From: a virus
Length of the DNA: 38,803 nt
IMG/VR virus record: IMGVR_UViG_3300032893_000161
Coordinates: 1 to 38,803 of that record
Strand: one strand, 5' to 3'
The translations under genes and the position numbers were made by a program. This document shows, piece by piece, positions 6,475 to 15,565 of this stretch; position 1 is the first letter of the stretch; every line of letters starts with the position of its first letter. The notes below the pieces were generated by a model. The model was not told where the DNA came from. It did not search any database and worked only from the letters and a program-made list of their open reading frames with translations.

Positions 6475-8931
6475 ATGTCGATCGTCAATGGCCAGCCAGT
6501 CAATCAAGCCGCCTCAAACGCCGCATGGCTCGGTCAGGAGTACTTCAAGGCGGGCTACGTCCGGACGACAACCTCGGGGGCCACCCTGGCGCTCCTCGTG
6601 AGCTCTCCGACCTTCCAGTCCTTCACGGGCGCGGCCACCCAGAAGGTCACGCTCCCCGATGCGACGACCCTCACGGTCGGACGCGCTTTCAAGTTCAACA
6701 ACACCGCGTCGGCAATCGTATCGATCTACGCCGTGGACGGTACGACTCTGATCACCGCGCTCGAGCCCGCGCAGGCGGCCTGGATCGTCTGCCGCGATAA
6801 CTCGACCGCCAATGGCCTCTGGGATGTCGACGCGCAGAGGGTCGACCCCATTGTCTCGGTCAAGGACTACGGCGCGGTGGGTGATGGGGTAACCGATGAC
6901 ACCGCGGCGATCCAGGCCGCGATTGATGAGGGTGGTGCGACCTACTTCCCGAAGGGCACTTACCTAATTAATTCGGGTCCGGTGTCGATCGGCTCGAGCA
7001 CCCGACTCTACGGCGACGGGCAGGGAGTGACGACGATCAAGGCCGGGACCGACGCCTACGGAAGCAAGCCGCTTTTTGATGCCAGTGGCGAGAGCTTTTT
7101 GGGCTTCAAGGACATGACTTGGAATGGATCGGAGTCGAGCGCCATCGGCGCGGGCTTGAATGGCGACCGCTCGCTCGTGCTCTGCGACGGCTGCACCGAC
7201 ATCGAAGTCGAGAACATCGAGATCAAGAACTACTCCCAGCAATTCAGCCCGGGCTGGGTCACGATCGTCTCGGGCAAGGTGACCAGCGGCTCCAACCAGC
7301 TCACCAACGTCTCGGACACCAGCGCGCTTGCAACCGGACAGAAGCTGATTGGGACCAACATCCCGAATGGAACCACGATTTCGGGCATCTCAGGCACGAC
7401 GGTGACCATGAGCGCCAACGCAACGGGTGGGTCTGCAACGAAGATCACCGTCATCGTTTTCGCCTCAACCAACACGAAAACCGATTTCCCCTACACCTAC
7501 GCATATGCGGCGGCGTTCCCGCGCTGCACGCGGCTTAGGATCCGGAATCTCTACATCCACGATTGCTTTGTCGAAGGCCTTGCGATCTACGGATCGAGCT
7601 ACGTCGATGTGGACAACATCCTGAACGACAACGGGATCGGCGACATGTCGACCCCGCTGCACCTCAGCGCGGTCGGAGACCCCTCGTCGGCCAAGTACTT
7701 GAGCGTCCGAAACGGAAAGGTTCGGGGTCAGACCGGGAGTTCGATCAACATCAGCGGCCAGGGGATCTCGATTGCGGACTGGACCGCGCCTGATTGCAAT
7801 GGCTTCGGATTGAATCTCAGCGTCGAGAGCCTCTGGAAGGGGGATCCCGCTGGGATCAATTCGGAAGTTCGAATCGAAGACTGCCTTCTAAAGACCACGA
7901 CTCCGGGCCGGGACAAGCAGGGCGTCAGCGTTATCGCTGACGGGCTGCTGATGAGCGACTGCTTTTTTGATGGCTTCCAAATCCCGAGCTTCTTCGGAGA
8001 TGACGCAGCCTCTGGCTCAAATTACCTGATCTCGGATTGCCAGTTTTTGAACGCGACCGATGTCGGCGGACAGGCCCTCGTGACCACGGGCGCCTACGTC
8101 CGCAACATGACCGATATCGTGTTCAACGGCTGCGTCTTCAAGGGATCCGATGCCTTCAATATGTTCCTGCTGTCGGTGCGCGGCCTAAAGACCCTGGGCT
8201 GCATTTTCAAGACGGCCCAGACGAACAATATCTTCTTCCACGCCTTGAACGACTGGACGATGGGAGATTGCCTCGTCGATAACAGCGCGGTCACCGGATT
8301 CTCAACCGCTCTGATCTCCCACAACGAGACCACCCAGGTCAGTGGAAACTGGTACCTCCACGACAATATTCTCACCGGCACGACCAACAACTACGCCATT
8401 TTTGCGGACAAAGTGGGGACCGTCAAGATCTCGAACAACACTCCGCCGAAGCTCCTGATCTACCAGGACAACCCAGACGCCACGCTGACGCCCTCGGTCG
8501 CAGCAAGCGGAGTGGCCTCCGGAAGCTACAAGACGCCCTTCGCCCTCTCGAATGGATTTCTTTGGGTGGACTCCCGGAATAATCCAAGAATCTCGCGTCT
8601 CACGCCAGGCTCCGATACCGACGGCTACGTTCTCTCGGTTCCGCGTCAGGTCACCAGAACGGTCGCGACCACGGGAGACTACTCGATCAGCGATTACTGG
8701 ATGGACACCACGTCCGGCGCCCTCGATTTCACGTTCCCGGCGGCCTCGAGTTGCTGGCCTGGCTTTGAGATCCTGATCGCCAACGTGGGCTTCGGAGCGA
8801 GCAACGACCTGAATCAGTATCGATCGGTCGGAGATCTTTTCAACAACCAGACTACGATTCCAGCCCTTGGGGCCGGAGATTCCAACCGCTGGCAGACCGA
8901 CGGAATCAGTAAGTGGCTGCAGGTTTTCTGA
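6475..8931 (+). CDS. Tailspike with pectate-lyase-type beta-helix (candidate depolymerase)
   Basis: An 818-residue protein. Residues 127-165 carry the entry signature of the pectate lyase 3 / right-handed beta-helix family (VSVKDYGAVGDGVTDDTAAI, then YFPKGTYLI), followed by long beta-helix sequence to about 690. A separate small module lies at about 267-328 (SGSNQLTNVSDTSAL, NIPNGTTISGISGTTVTMS), a known insertion type in phage spikes. The first 120 residues are probably the virion-attachment and N-terminal domains. Beta-helix spikes commonly bind or cleave host surface polysaccharide. The catalytic residues cannot be assigned by eye, so enzyme activity is inferred. Confidence 0.85.
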   Translation: MSIVNGQPVNQAASNAAWLGQEYFKAGYVRTTTSGATLALLVSSPTFQSFTGAATQKVTLPDATTLTVGRAFKFNNTASAIVSIYAVDGTTLITALEPAQAAWIVCRDNSTANGLWDVDAQRVDPIVSVKDYGAVGDGVTDDTAAIQAAIDEGGATYFPKGTYLINSGPVSIGSSTRLYGDGQGVTTIKAGTDAYGSKPLFDASGESFLGFKDMTWNGSESSAIGAGLNGDRSLVLCDGCTDIEVENIEIKNYSQQFSPGWVTIVSGKVTSGSNQLTNVSDTSALATGQKLIGTNIPNGTTISGISGTTVTMSANATGGSATKITVIVFASTNTKTDFPYTYAYAAAFPRCTRLRIRNLYIHDCFVEGLAIYGSSYVDVDNILNDNGIGDMSTPLHLSAVGDPSSAKYLSVRNGKVRGQTGSSINISGQGISIADWTAPDCNGFGLNLSVESLWKGDPAGINSEVRIEDCLLKTTTPGRDKQGVSVIADGLLMSDCFFDGFQIPSFFGDDAASGSNYLISDCQFLNATDVGGQALVTTGAYVRNMTDIVFNGCVFKGSDAFNMFLLSVRGLKTLGCIFKTAQTNNIFFHALNDWTMGDCLVDNSAVTGFSTALISHNETTQVSGNWYLHDNILTGTTNNYAIFADKVGTVKISNNTPPKLLIYQDNPDATLTPSVAASGVASGSYKTPFALSNGFLWVDSRNNPRISRLTPGSDTDGYVLSVPRQVTRTVATTGDYSISDYWMDTTSGALDFTFPAASSCWPGFEILIANVGFGASNDLNQYRSVGDLFNNQTTIPALGAGDSNRWQTDGISKWLQVF

Positions 8932-8942
8932 GGGAGCACCGC

Positions 8943-10346
8943 ATGAAGAAATGGTTTTTGATCCCCATTCTATTTCTGACCCAGGCGGCTCTGGCTCGCA
9001 CGGCCAATCAGGTCTACTGCATGCCCGGTTCCGGAAACATCGCCGGATGGTGCACGCTGACAAGCGCATATATTCCAGCGCTCTCGAGCCTAAGCGGCAA
9101 CATCTCGAACAGCCAGCTGCCCTCGACGGAGACCTGGCCGAGCTCGGGCACGGTCCAGGCGATCACGCCGAATCAGTACGGACTCCTTGCCAGCGGATCC
9201 GGAGCAACAGCGAGCGTTATCGCGCCAGACTCCTCGACATCCAAGGTGCTTGTCAGTGGAGGCGCCTCCGCGAATCCAGGCTGGAGCCTTCTCAGCAACT
9301 CCAACCTGAGTGGCTCCGCCGGGATCACCAACGCCAACCTTGCTTCGATGGCTGATGGAACCGTGAAGTGCAATCTCAGCGGGGGCGCCTCAACACCGTC
9401 GGATTGCTCAACGACCGGTACGGGCTCGACCGTGGTCAGATCTGCCAGTCCGACCTTCAGCGGAACGGTCACCGCGCCGACCGTTGCGGGAACTAACCTT
9501 TACGTCGGTTCGGCGGATAGCAACAACACGATCATCAACGAAGATACCAGTAAATCGAGCATCTCGTCCGCATTCCGGGCCAATACCTCCTTTGTTGCCT
9601 TCTCGGAAACCAGCGCCAGCAACTCAAATCAGCTGGCGGGATACTACAGTTCGCCCCGCTTCGCGGCCGCAAATACTCAGAACTGGACGAATAGCACTTA
9701 CGGGATGGCTGGATACCATGCCGATGTCCGCGCGCTCTCGAGCTCCACGGGAACGGTTACAAACGGCGTCGGATACTACGGAAAGCTGACCAATTCCGGC
9801 TCGATGACCTGGACGAACTTCTACGGCGTGCTGATCGATAGTCCGACAAATGCCGGGACGATCACGAGCCATGCGGGTCTAGCGGTCAACAATGTCACCA
9901 ACGCGACGAATCGGACTGGACTTCTTCTCAATACGACGACCATTCCCTCCGGGACCTACGCTCTTTATTCAAGCGGAACGAATGCGAGTTACTTCGGTGG
10001 CGCGGTAACCGTGATCGGCAACGCCACGAACAGCGCTGCGGTAGCCACGCCAGGCTATGATACCTCCACCGCCACGGGCGGGACCATTACGGCTTCCGCC
10101 AACACGTCAGGCCTCATGATCAATAGCGCTGGCGGTACGACGCTGACCATCAAGCTCCCCTCTTCGCCCATCGATGGTCAAATCTATTGGGTGGCCTCGG
10201 CTGGAGCCTTCACGTCAGTCACCTGGCAAGACGCCGGCGGTACGGCTGCAAATGTGATCGGTGGACAGTCGGCCATCGGGGGCACGAATCGCGGGCAAAC
10301 CTTCGTGTACAGAGCTTCGACGACCACGTGGTATGCCATTTCATAA
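8943..10346 (+). CDS. Fibre-like protein with an N-terminal Sec signal peptide
   Basis: A 467-residue protein starting at ATG 8943 after a GAGGGAG ribosome site. It begins with MKKWFLIPILFLTQAALA, a textbook signal peptide with a likely cut after ALA. The rest is low-complexity Ser/Thr/Gly/Asn/Ala sequence typical of phage side fibres (NLASMADGTVKCNLSGGAST, VVRSASPTFSGTVTAPTV). Near the end a beta segment (GTTLTIKLPSSPIDGQIYWV) resembles fibre tips. The gene lies between the tailspike and another structural protein. A signal peptide on a virion fibre is odd because tails assemble in the cytoplasm. It may instead be an exported protein or a captured host adhesin. Confidence 0.7.
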   Translation: MKKWFLIPILFLTQAALARTANQVYCMPGSGNIAGWCTLTSAYIPALSSLSGNISNSQLPSTETWPSSGTVQAITPNQYGLLASGSGATASVIAPDSSTSKVLVSGGASANPGWSLLSNSNLSGSAGITNANLASMADGTVKCNLSGGASTPSDCSTTGTGSTVVRSASPTFSGTVTAPTVAGTNLYVGSADSNNTIINEDTSKSSISSAFRANTSFVAFSETSASNSNQLAGYYSSPRFAAANTQNWTNSTYGMAGYHADVRALSSSTGTVTNGVGYYGKLTNSGSMTWTNFYGVLIDSPTNAGTITSHAGLAVNNVTNATNRTGLLLNTTTIPSGTYALYSSGTNASYFGGAVTVIGNATNSAAVATPGYDTSTATGGTITASANTSGLMINSAGGTTLTIKLPSSPIDGQIYWVASAGAFTSVTWQDAGGTAANVIGGQSAIGGTNRGQTFVYRASTTTWYAIS

Positions 10347-10373
10347 CAGCAGAATAGAAGGGAAAATCACGTC

Positions 10374-10748
10374 ATGATTCAAATTGAAAATCCAACCCTG
10401 ATTGCTGGTCTCTCGGGGGATCTCTCGGCAAGCTTCAACTCCAACCCCATGTTCGTCGGCGACCGAACCGCCTATGCCATCCAGGCCGTCTGGACAGGGT
10501 CTGGAGCCCTGGGCACGTTCAAGCTTCAGGTCAGCAACGATCCGACGCAGCCGCAGGGTCAGGCGGGAGCGAGCCAGGTCACGCACTGGAGCGACTACAC
10601 GGACTCGGCGCTTGCCGTCACCGGCGCGGGCGACCACATGTTTGACATCTGGGCCACCGAGGTTGAGTGGGTCCGTCTGGTCTGGACCCCGGCATCGACG
10701 GCATCGACGGGCACCCTGACCGTCTGCAACCTGAACGGAAAGGGGTGA
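10374..10748 (+). CDS. Small beta-sandwich-like tail accessory protein, function unknown
   Basis: A 124-residue protein, beta-rich by sequence (TAYAIQAVWTGSGALGTFKL, EVEWVRLVWTPAS). A segment (FKLQVSNDPTQPQGQAG) resembles surface loops of phage appendage proteins. An AAGGGA ribosome site precedes ATG 10374. It is placed between two adhesin-like genes, which suggests a virion appendage or fibre-associated part. No motif allows a firmer name. Confidence 0.55.
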   Translation: MIQIENPTLIAGLSGDLSASFNSNPMFVGDRTAYAIQAVWTGSGALGTFKLQVSNDPTQPQGQAGASQVTHWSDYTDSALAVTGAGDHMFDIWATEVEWVRLVWTPASTASTGTLTVCNLNGKG

Positions 10749-10752
10749 TCTC

Positions 10753-11634
10753 ATGGCGTCTGGAACAACGATTTTGCCATCGATCAGCGGTGGCGGCAGT
10801 AGCGGAGTCACTGCGGTTTCAGTTGCGACCGCAAACGGGATCTCGGGGAACTCCTCGGGTGGGACGACGCCCGAACTGACGCTTCAGGCGACGACGACTC
10901 CGGGGGCGCTGGGCGCCGCGGTCTCTCGAGACGCCGGGGGCTTCATCGAGGACTTCGAGCCCGCCTACGTGATGAACGTCTTCGAGCATTTTACCGGCTA
11001 TCAGCCCACGTCCTCGAATTCATCTTTCCAGAATTCAGCGCATGGAACTGGAGCAAAAGCGGGCTCCGCCGGCGGGGACACCATGGTCGATACTTCCCAT
11101 CCCGGAATTGTGCGCCTTCAGACGGGAACTGATACCGATGGGAGTGCAATCATTTATACGGGCCAGTCCTTTGTCTGGGGGGCGGGCGAGGCGTTCTACG
11201 AGTCCGAGATTTACATTCCGACCTTGCCTGACGTGACCGATGATGCGGATATCTGGGCGGGCTTCGGAAATACATTTCAGACAAACGACACGCCTCCAGA
11301 TACGGGATTGTGGTTCGAATGGAATCAGGGAGTCAATAGCGGCAACTGGCGCGTGGGCTTCGGCAACGGGACGGCGACGTATCAAAACACGTCGGTTGCC
11401 CCCGTGGGTGGGACCTGGGCAAAACTCGGAATCGTCGTCGCGGCCGACGCGGCGAGCGCGCGTTTTTACATCGACGGGGTTTTGGTCTCGACGGTGACGG
11501 ATTCCCACATTCCGCATGCGATTGCCAATTCGTGCAATATGTTCTTCCGGATCACGAAGCTTGCCGGAACCAATAATCGACAACTGGTGGTCGATTATGT
11601 CAGGTATCGTCAGATTTTCACCACTCCGCACTGA
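10753..11634 (+). CDS. Putative receptor-binding protein with lectin/LamG-like domain
   Basis: A 293-residue protein. The first 65 residues are Gly/Ser/Thr-rich stalk-like sequence (ILPSISGGGSSGVTAVSV). The remainder looks like a concanavalin-A/LamG-type jelly roll: FYESEIYIPTLPDVTDDADI, WAGFGNTFQ, GLWFEWNQG, WRVGFGNG, WAKLGIVVAADAASARFYID and GVLVSTVTDSHIPH follow the usual strand order, with the 'F.I.G' strand near the end. Such domains bind sugars. Its place among spike and fibre genes supports a receptor-binding or fibre role. The ligand is unknown. Confidence 0.6.
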   Translation: MASGTTILPSISGGGSSGVTAVSVATANGISGNSSGGTTPELTLQATTTPGALGAAVSRDAGGFIEDFEPAYVMNVFEHFTGYQPTSSNSSFQNSAHGTGAKAGSAGGDTMVDTSHPGIVRLQTGTDTDGSAIIYTGQSFVWGAGEAFYESEIYIPTLPDVTDDADIWAGFGNTFQTNDTPPDTGLWFEWNQGVNSGNWRVGFGNGTATYQNTSVAPVGGTWAKLGIVVAADAASARFYIDGVLVSTVTDSHIPHAIANSCNMFFRITKLAGTNNRQLVVDYVRYRQIFTTPH

Positions 11635-11640
11635 GGTCTC

Positions 11641-14163
11641 GTGACGACCTTTGGAAACTACCCCAGCGCCTATCTGGCCTGGAACGCTCAGAAGTCCAAA
11701 CAGCTGGCGCTCGTCCTTCAAATCGACGGGATCGACACGCTGTTTGGACTCTCTGACACCTACACGCGGGTCCGCTACGGGGATCCCGGGCTCGTCTACG
11801 GGATGCCCGGGCTTCTCTACGGGAGCCTGCGTGCGACGGGCGCGGTCAAGCCCTTCCTTCAGATCGACTCGGGGCTGACGATTCAGCAGCGGATCGAGCC
11901 CGAGAGCGGAAAGGGGAACATCGGAACCATCACGCTCTCCCTCGTCGATTACAACGGGGAGGTCTCGGCGCTTCTCTCGCCGTCGGCAGCGGTGCCCGAG
12001 ATCATGGGGCGGCTTTGCACGCTCTACCTAGGGTTTGCGCAGACGAGCTACCCCGAGGACTACGTCATCGTCTACCGCGGCAACATCACCCAGATCCAGT
12101 GCCCGCCGGGGCTTGTGAAGCTCCAGATCTCGGACTCCACCAACAAGGCGCGCCAGCCGGTCTTCGCCTTTGGCAGCACGAGCCTGGGGGCTGACATCGC
12201 GGCGACCGCGAGCTCGCCCATCACGGTGACGCTTGCCAATACCGGGGTCCTTCCCCCTCAGATCCTGGGGCCTGATGGCACCTATGACCCCGAGGTGACG
12301 ACCTACTTCACAGTCGACTCCGAGATCTTCCAGTACGGTCCGACCGGGATCCTGAGCGCGACTCAGGTGCTGTGCACGCGCGCGGTGCTCGGGAGCGATG
12401 CCGCCGACCACACGCTCGGCGCGTCAGTCACGCCATCGGTGGGCTTCGGCCAGGCGCCCAATTCCGGGATCGATGGGCTCGAGTTCTCGCTGAAGCTTCT
12501 GCTCTCAGGCTGGGATGGCCCCTGCATCTCGGATGTCGCGCTCTCTTCGATCGGGATCGATGGGCTCGATTCTCTCCCCACCTCTTTCGTTCTGAGCACC
12601 CAGGACGCCTTTTTTAACCTCGGGATCTCGGTCGGCGACTTCTTCTACATCTCGGGCTCCGCGGCATCCGGAAACAATGTCTCCGGCATGGTGACCGGCC
12701 TCTCGACGGGCCCCACGGGCAGAGTCTCGAGGGTTCAGACCAACGTGACCTTCCCGACCGTCGAGAGCTCAACAAGCGCGCTCGTGGCCTTCCGATCGCA
12801 GTACGACACCTTTCCGGTCAGCTGCGGAGCCGGCTGCTCGACTGCGGAGGTCGATGTCGAGACTTATCAGGCGATCGACTCCAACTACTTCGCGACCGCG
12901 GGGAGCTCGTCGCTTCGCCTCTACTACGACTCCCCTTCGATGGCAAAGGACACGATCGACGGCGACGTGAACCTGCCGCTCGGCTGCTATGGCGTGAGCC
13001 GCTACGGCCGGATCTCGCTTGCCATCACGAAGCCGCCGCTGCCGGGCTCGGGCTCGAGGATCGTCCAGCTCGACTACACCAACGTGCTCGACCCCGACAA
13101 GATCGTCACGACTCGAGCGACGAACCAGCGGAGCTTCTACAACGTCATCTCCTACGAGTACGACTACGACATCCTGAATCAGGCTTACCAGTCGATCCAG
13201 TACTTCGTCGACACCGAGAGCGCCGGCAACTTCAACCAGACGACGATCCTGCCGATCCAGGCCCAGGGGATCAAGACCTCCCTCGGCGGGGCCGCGATTG
13301 CAAGCGCGCGCGGGACCGCGCTGCTGAACCGCTTCAAGAATTGCCTGGTCTGGATCGAGCTCACCGTCAACTGGAGCGTGGGCTCGCTGATCGAGGTCTC
13401 CGACGTCGTGGTCCTGGTCGATAACGGCCAGCTTCAGATCATGAACTACGCGACCGGGGAGCGGAACCTCGGGGTCCAGCTCTTCGAGGTCATCGATCGG
13501 ACCTACCAGATCGTGACCGGAAACGTCCGGCTGAAGCTCCTGGGCGGCCTGGGCTTCGACATCTTCTCTCGCTTCGGATTGGTCTCGCCTTCATCAAGCC
13601 TGAACTCGGGCTGCACCACAAGCGCGCTTCGGATCCTGCCCAGCTTTGGCCAGAGCGACAACGCGCACGAGATCGCGAAGTGGACTCCTCTGCTCGGCCA
13701 AGGCATCCAGGTGCACGCTCCAGATTGGTCTGTGACGGGCTCTTCCGTTCTCCAGGGGGTAAGCCCGACCGACCCGACCGCGCTTCTCATATCGCCAGCC
13801 CTGGGCTTTACGCCGGCATCTGGCTACATCCTGGACATCGCCCCCTACCCGGCCTCTACGGCGGCGAGCGTCGACGCGCTGCTCAAGGCTCTCTACTGCC
13901 ACGTGAGTCCGAGCATTCTGATTGCCTCGGGTACTTCGGTCACCCAATTCACGGTGGTGTCCGGGGCCTCCGAGATCGTCCTTGGCACCCGAGGGATCGT
14001 CCGGAACACCGACTACAGCGTGCAGAGCCCGGAGACGATCGTCCAGGCGGTCTCGGGCTCGACCGTCACCATGGCAAGCTCGCTGGGCTTCGTGCCCTCG
14101 GCTGGCCAGTATCTCGAGGGCCTGGGCTATCCCGACGGCACCGGCTACTACAGAATCGACTGA
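11641..14163 (+). CDS. Large tail tip / hub-type minor tail protein
   Basis: An 840-residue protein starting at GTG 11641 with GAGGT seven bases upstream. The N-terminal third has repeated short motifs (YGDPGLVYGMPGLLYGSL near residues 46-63) and a part like DYVIVYRGNITQIQCPPGLV (about 140-159), reminiscent of tail-hub domains that carry baseplate-type folds. Later parts are beta-rich, ending in EGLGYPDGTGYYRID. It is the longest gene in the tail block and follows the adhesins. A role as tail-tip scaffold or central hub linking fibres to the tube is inferred. No catalytic motif was seen. Confidence 0.6.
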   Translation: MTTFGNYPSAYLAWNAQKSKQLALVLQIDGIDTLFGLSDTYTRVRYGDPGLVYGMPGLLYGSLRATGAVKPFLQIDSGLTIQQRIEPESGKGNIGTITLSLVDYNGEVSALLSPSAAVPEIMGRLCTLYLGFAQTSYPEDYVIVYRGNITQIQCPPGLVKLQISDSTNKARQPVFAFGSTSLGADIAATASSPITVTLANTGVLPPQILGPDGTYDPEVTTYFTVDSEIFQYGPTGILSATQVLCTRAVLGSDAADHTLGASVTPSVGFGQAPNSGIDGLEFSLKLLLSGWDGPCISDVALSSIGIDGLDSLPTSFVLSTQDAFFNLGISVGDFFYISGSAASGNNVSGMVTGLSTGPTGRVSRVQTNVTFPTVESSTSALVAFRSQYDTFPVSCGAGCSTAEVDVETYQAIDSNYFATAGSSSLRLYYDSPSMAKDTIDGDVNLPLGCYGVSRYGRISLAITKPPLPGSGSRIVQLDYTNVLDPDKIVTTRATNQRSFYNVISYEYDYDILNQAYQSIQYFVDTESAGNFNQTTILPIQAQGIKTSLGGAAIASARGTALLNRFKNCLVWIELTVNWSVGSLIEVSDVVVLVDNGQLQIMNYATGERNLGVQLFEVIDRTYQIVTGNVRLKLLGGLGFDIFSRFGLVSPSSSLNSGCTTSALRILPSFGQSDNAHEIAKWTPLLGQGIQVHAPDWSVTGSSVLQGVSPTDPTALLISPALGFTPASGYILDIAPYPASTAASVDALLKALYCHVSPSILIASGTSVTQFTVVSGASEIVLGTRGIVRNTDYSVQSPETIVQAVSGSTVTMASSLGFVPSAGQYLEGLGYPDGTGYYRID

Positions 14164-14175
14164 GGTAAATTTTAC

Positions 14176-14853
14176 ATGACAAACGTCCCATCCGCATTCG
14201 TTCCGATCCAGCAACCCGCGGTGACCTTCAACCAGCCGGTCTCTGAAAACATGCTCCAATCGATGGCGGGAGCGGTGAACGGGCTATTGGGCATCCTGCT
14301 CCCGGTGGGCTCGATCATCGCCTCGATGCTCGATGAGCCGACCTTCCAAGACCAGCTCCCGGGGCCGCCCTCTCCGATGACCTGGGTGCTCGCCGACGGC
14401 CGCAACGTCGCGGGATCCACCTACGCCACGGTGACCGGAAGCTCGACGATCCCGGACCTCCGGGGCCAGTTTCTGCGCGCCTCCAATAACGGCGGATCCT
14501 CGGCCGGCACCCGAACGGATGGCAAGCAGAACCCGGACGGAGTGCTCGCTCCCGGCACCTACACCGCTGATAAGCTGGATTCACACTCCCATACCATCAC
14601 TGACCCCGGCCACGACCACGCCTTGGCCTACAATCAGGGGCCACCAATCAGCGATTACGGCGATGACCTGATTTGCCGATACGGGACCGTGGGTGGAAGC
14701 AATATCGGCGCACTCCAACAGGGGATTGCTCTGGACGGCTATGACCCCGACCAGATCACGAGCTCGACGACTGGGATTTCAGTCAATACCACGGGCGGGA
14801 ACGAGACCGCGCCCAAGAACTACACGATCAATTTTTTCATCCGGATCAATTGA
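14176..14853 (+). CDS. Tail collar domain fibre protein
   Basis: A 225-residue protein with the phage tail collar signature: LPVGSIIASMLDEP (residues 42-55), WVLADGRNVAGSTYATV (70-86), IPDLRGQFLRASNNG (92-106) and DSHSHTITDPGHDH further on. Collar domains sit at the tips or hinges of fibres. In this family the His-rich loops bind metal and the protein forms trimers. It closes the tail block, with lysis genes following 88 bases later. It could be the tip partner of the large tail protein upstream. Confidence 0.82.
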   Translation: MTNVPSAFVPIQQPAVTFNQPVSENMLQSMAGAVNGLLGILLPVGSIIASMLDEPTFQDQLPGPPSPMTWVLADGRNVAGSTYATVTGSSTIPDLRGQFLRASNNGGSSAGTRTDGKQNPDGVLAPGTYTADKLDSHSHTITDPGHDHALAYNQGPPISDYGDDLICRYGTVGGSNIGALQQGIALDGYDPDQITSSTTGISVNTTGGNETAPKNYTINFFIRIN

Positions 14854-14941
14854 AAAAGCGCGCTTGCACGCCCGCCGATCGGCCGTAGGATAGGAGCTGG
14901 GGCAACGCGGTATCGAACTCGCCAAGGATGGTGAACGTGTC

Positions 14942-15136
14942 ATGATGTCGACGGATCGACTGATTGGCAGGCTGACAGAGCAGGCCTCGGCACAGGATCG
15001 GAGGATCCGAAAGCTCGAGGAGAGGGTGGAGACACTCCAGCGGTTTCGCTGGACGTTTCTCGGGGCGTGCATCCTGCTCAGCTTCGGCTTCACGCTCTTT
15101 GTGACCCTGGCCGAAATCGCGTTGCATCGGCATTAA
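14942..15136 (+). CDS. Small membrane protein, holin-like (XhlA-type layout)
   Basis: A 64-residue protein. Residues 1-33 form a charged helix with heptad spacing (LTEQASAQDRRIRKLEERVE), followed by one membrane segment (WTFLGACILLSFGFTLFVTLAEI, about 37-59) and a short His/Arg tail. A coiled coil plus one C-terminal span is the layout of XhlA-like lysis accessory proteins. It opens the lysis block ahead of the endolysin. ATG 14942 and ATG 14945 are adjacent and either could start it. A holin role is inferred from topology and place. Confidence 0.62.
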   Translation: MMSTDRLIGRLTEQASAQDRRIRKLEERVETLQRFRWTFLGACILLSFGFTLFVTLAEIALHRH

Positions 15137-15158
15137 CCCGTAACCAAGGAGTGGAAAA

Positions 15159-15383
15159 GTGCAACTATTCAATCAACTGACTGCCGCGATTCCAAGTGGT
15201 GCCGTGCTTGCCGCTGCGTCCGTCGTTGTGGACGGCATTCTCAGGTTCATCCCGTCCCAGAAGCCGCTGTCGCTTCTGTACGTGGTGCGCGATACCGTGA
15301 AAGCGGGCGCCGACTTCGTCGAAAGCGTTGTCGCCGCCGTTGACCAGGTGCTGCCGCAGCGGCTCTCCGCGCCGAAGGCCTGA
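15159..15383 (+). CDS. Small lysis-region protein, possible holin
   Basis: A 74-residue protein from GTG 15159, with AAGGAG well placed upstream. It has a hydrophobic stretch (AIPSGAVLAAASVVVDGILRFI, about 9-30) and an amphipathic helix (DTVKAGADFVESVVAAVDQV), ending LPQRLSAPKA. It sits between the XhlA-like protein and the rest of the lysis block. It may be a second holin component, a membrane-active lysis regulator, or a peripheral membrane protein. No named family was recognised with certainty. Confidence 0.55.
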   Translation: MQLFNQLTAAIPSGAVLAAASVVVDGILRFIPSQKPLSLLYVVRDTVKAGADFVESVVAAVDQVLPQRLSAPKA

Positions 15384-15388
15384 GCGCC

Positions 15389-15565
15389 ATGAAGTGGATC
15401 GCCTTTCTTGAGAACCTTGCGGCATTGGGCGCGGGCATCCAAAAGCTCGCGCAAGCGGTCCGCCAATGGATCTTCAATCGGAAAATTGACGAAGCCGCAA
15501 AACAGGCTCAAGATACCCGTGATACATCAGCATTGGAGAACGCCTTTGACGATCGTCCGAGGTAG
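15389..15565 (+). CDS. Short helical lysis-region protein (58 residues)
   Basis: The ATG at 15389 lies 5 bases after the previous stop. The product is mostly one amphipathic helix (MKWIAFLENLAALGAGIQKL, then AVRQWIFNRKIDEAAKQAQD) with a mildly hydrophobic start and a charged end. Its last 20 bases overlap the start of the lipoprotein gene in another frame, as i-spanin and o-spanin genes overlap. However, there is no clear membrane anchor, so a spanin call is not justified. It is supported by the gene packing and by sense codon use. Confidence 0.5.
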   Translation: MKWIAFLENLAALGAGIQKLAQAVRQWIFNRKIDEAAKQAQDTRDTSALENAFDDRPR

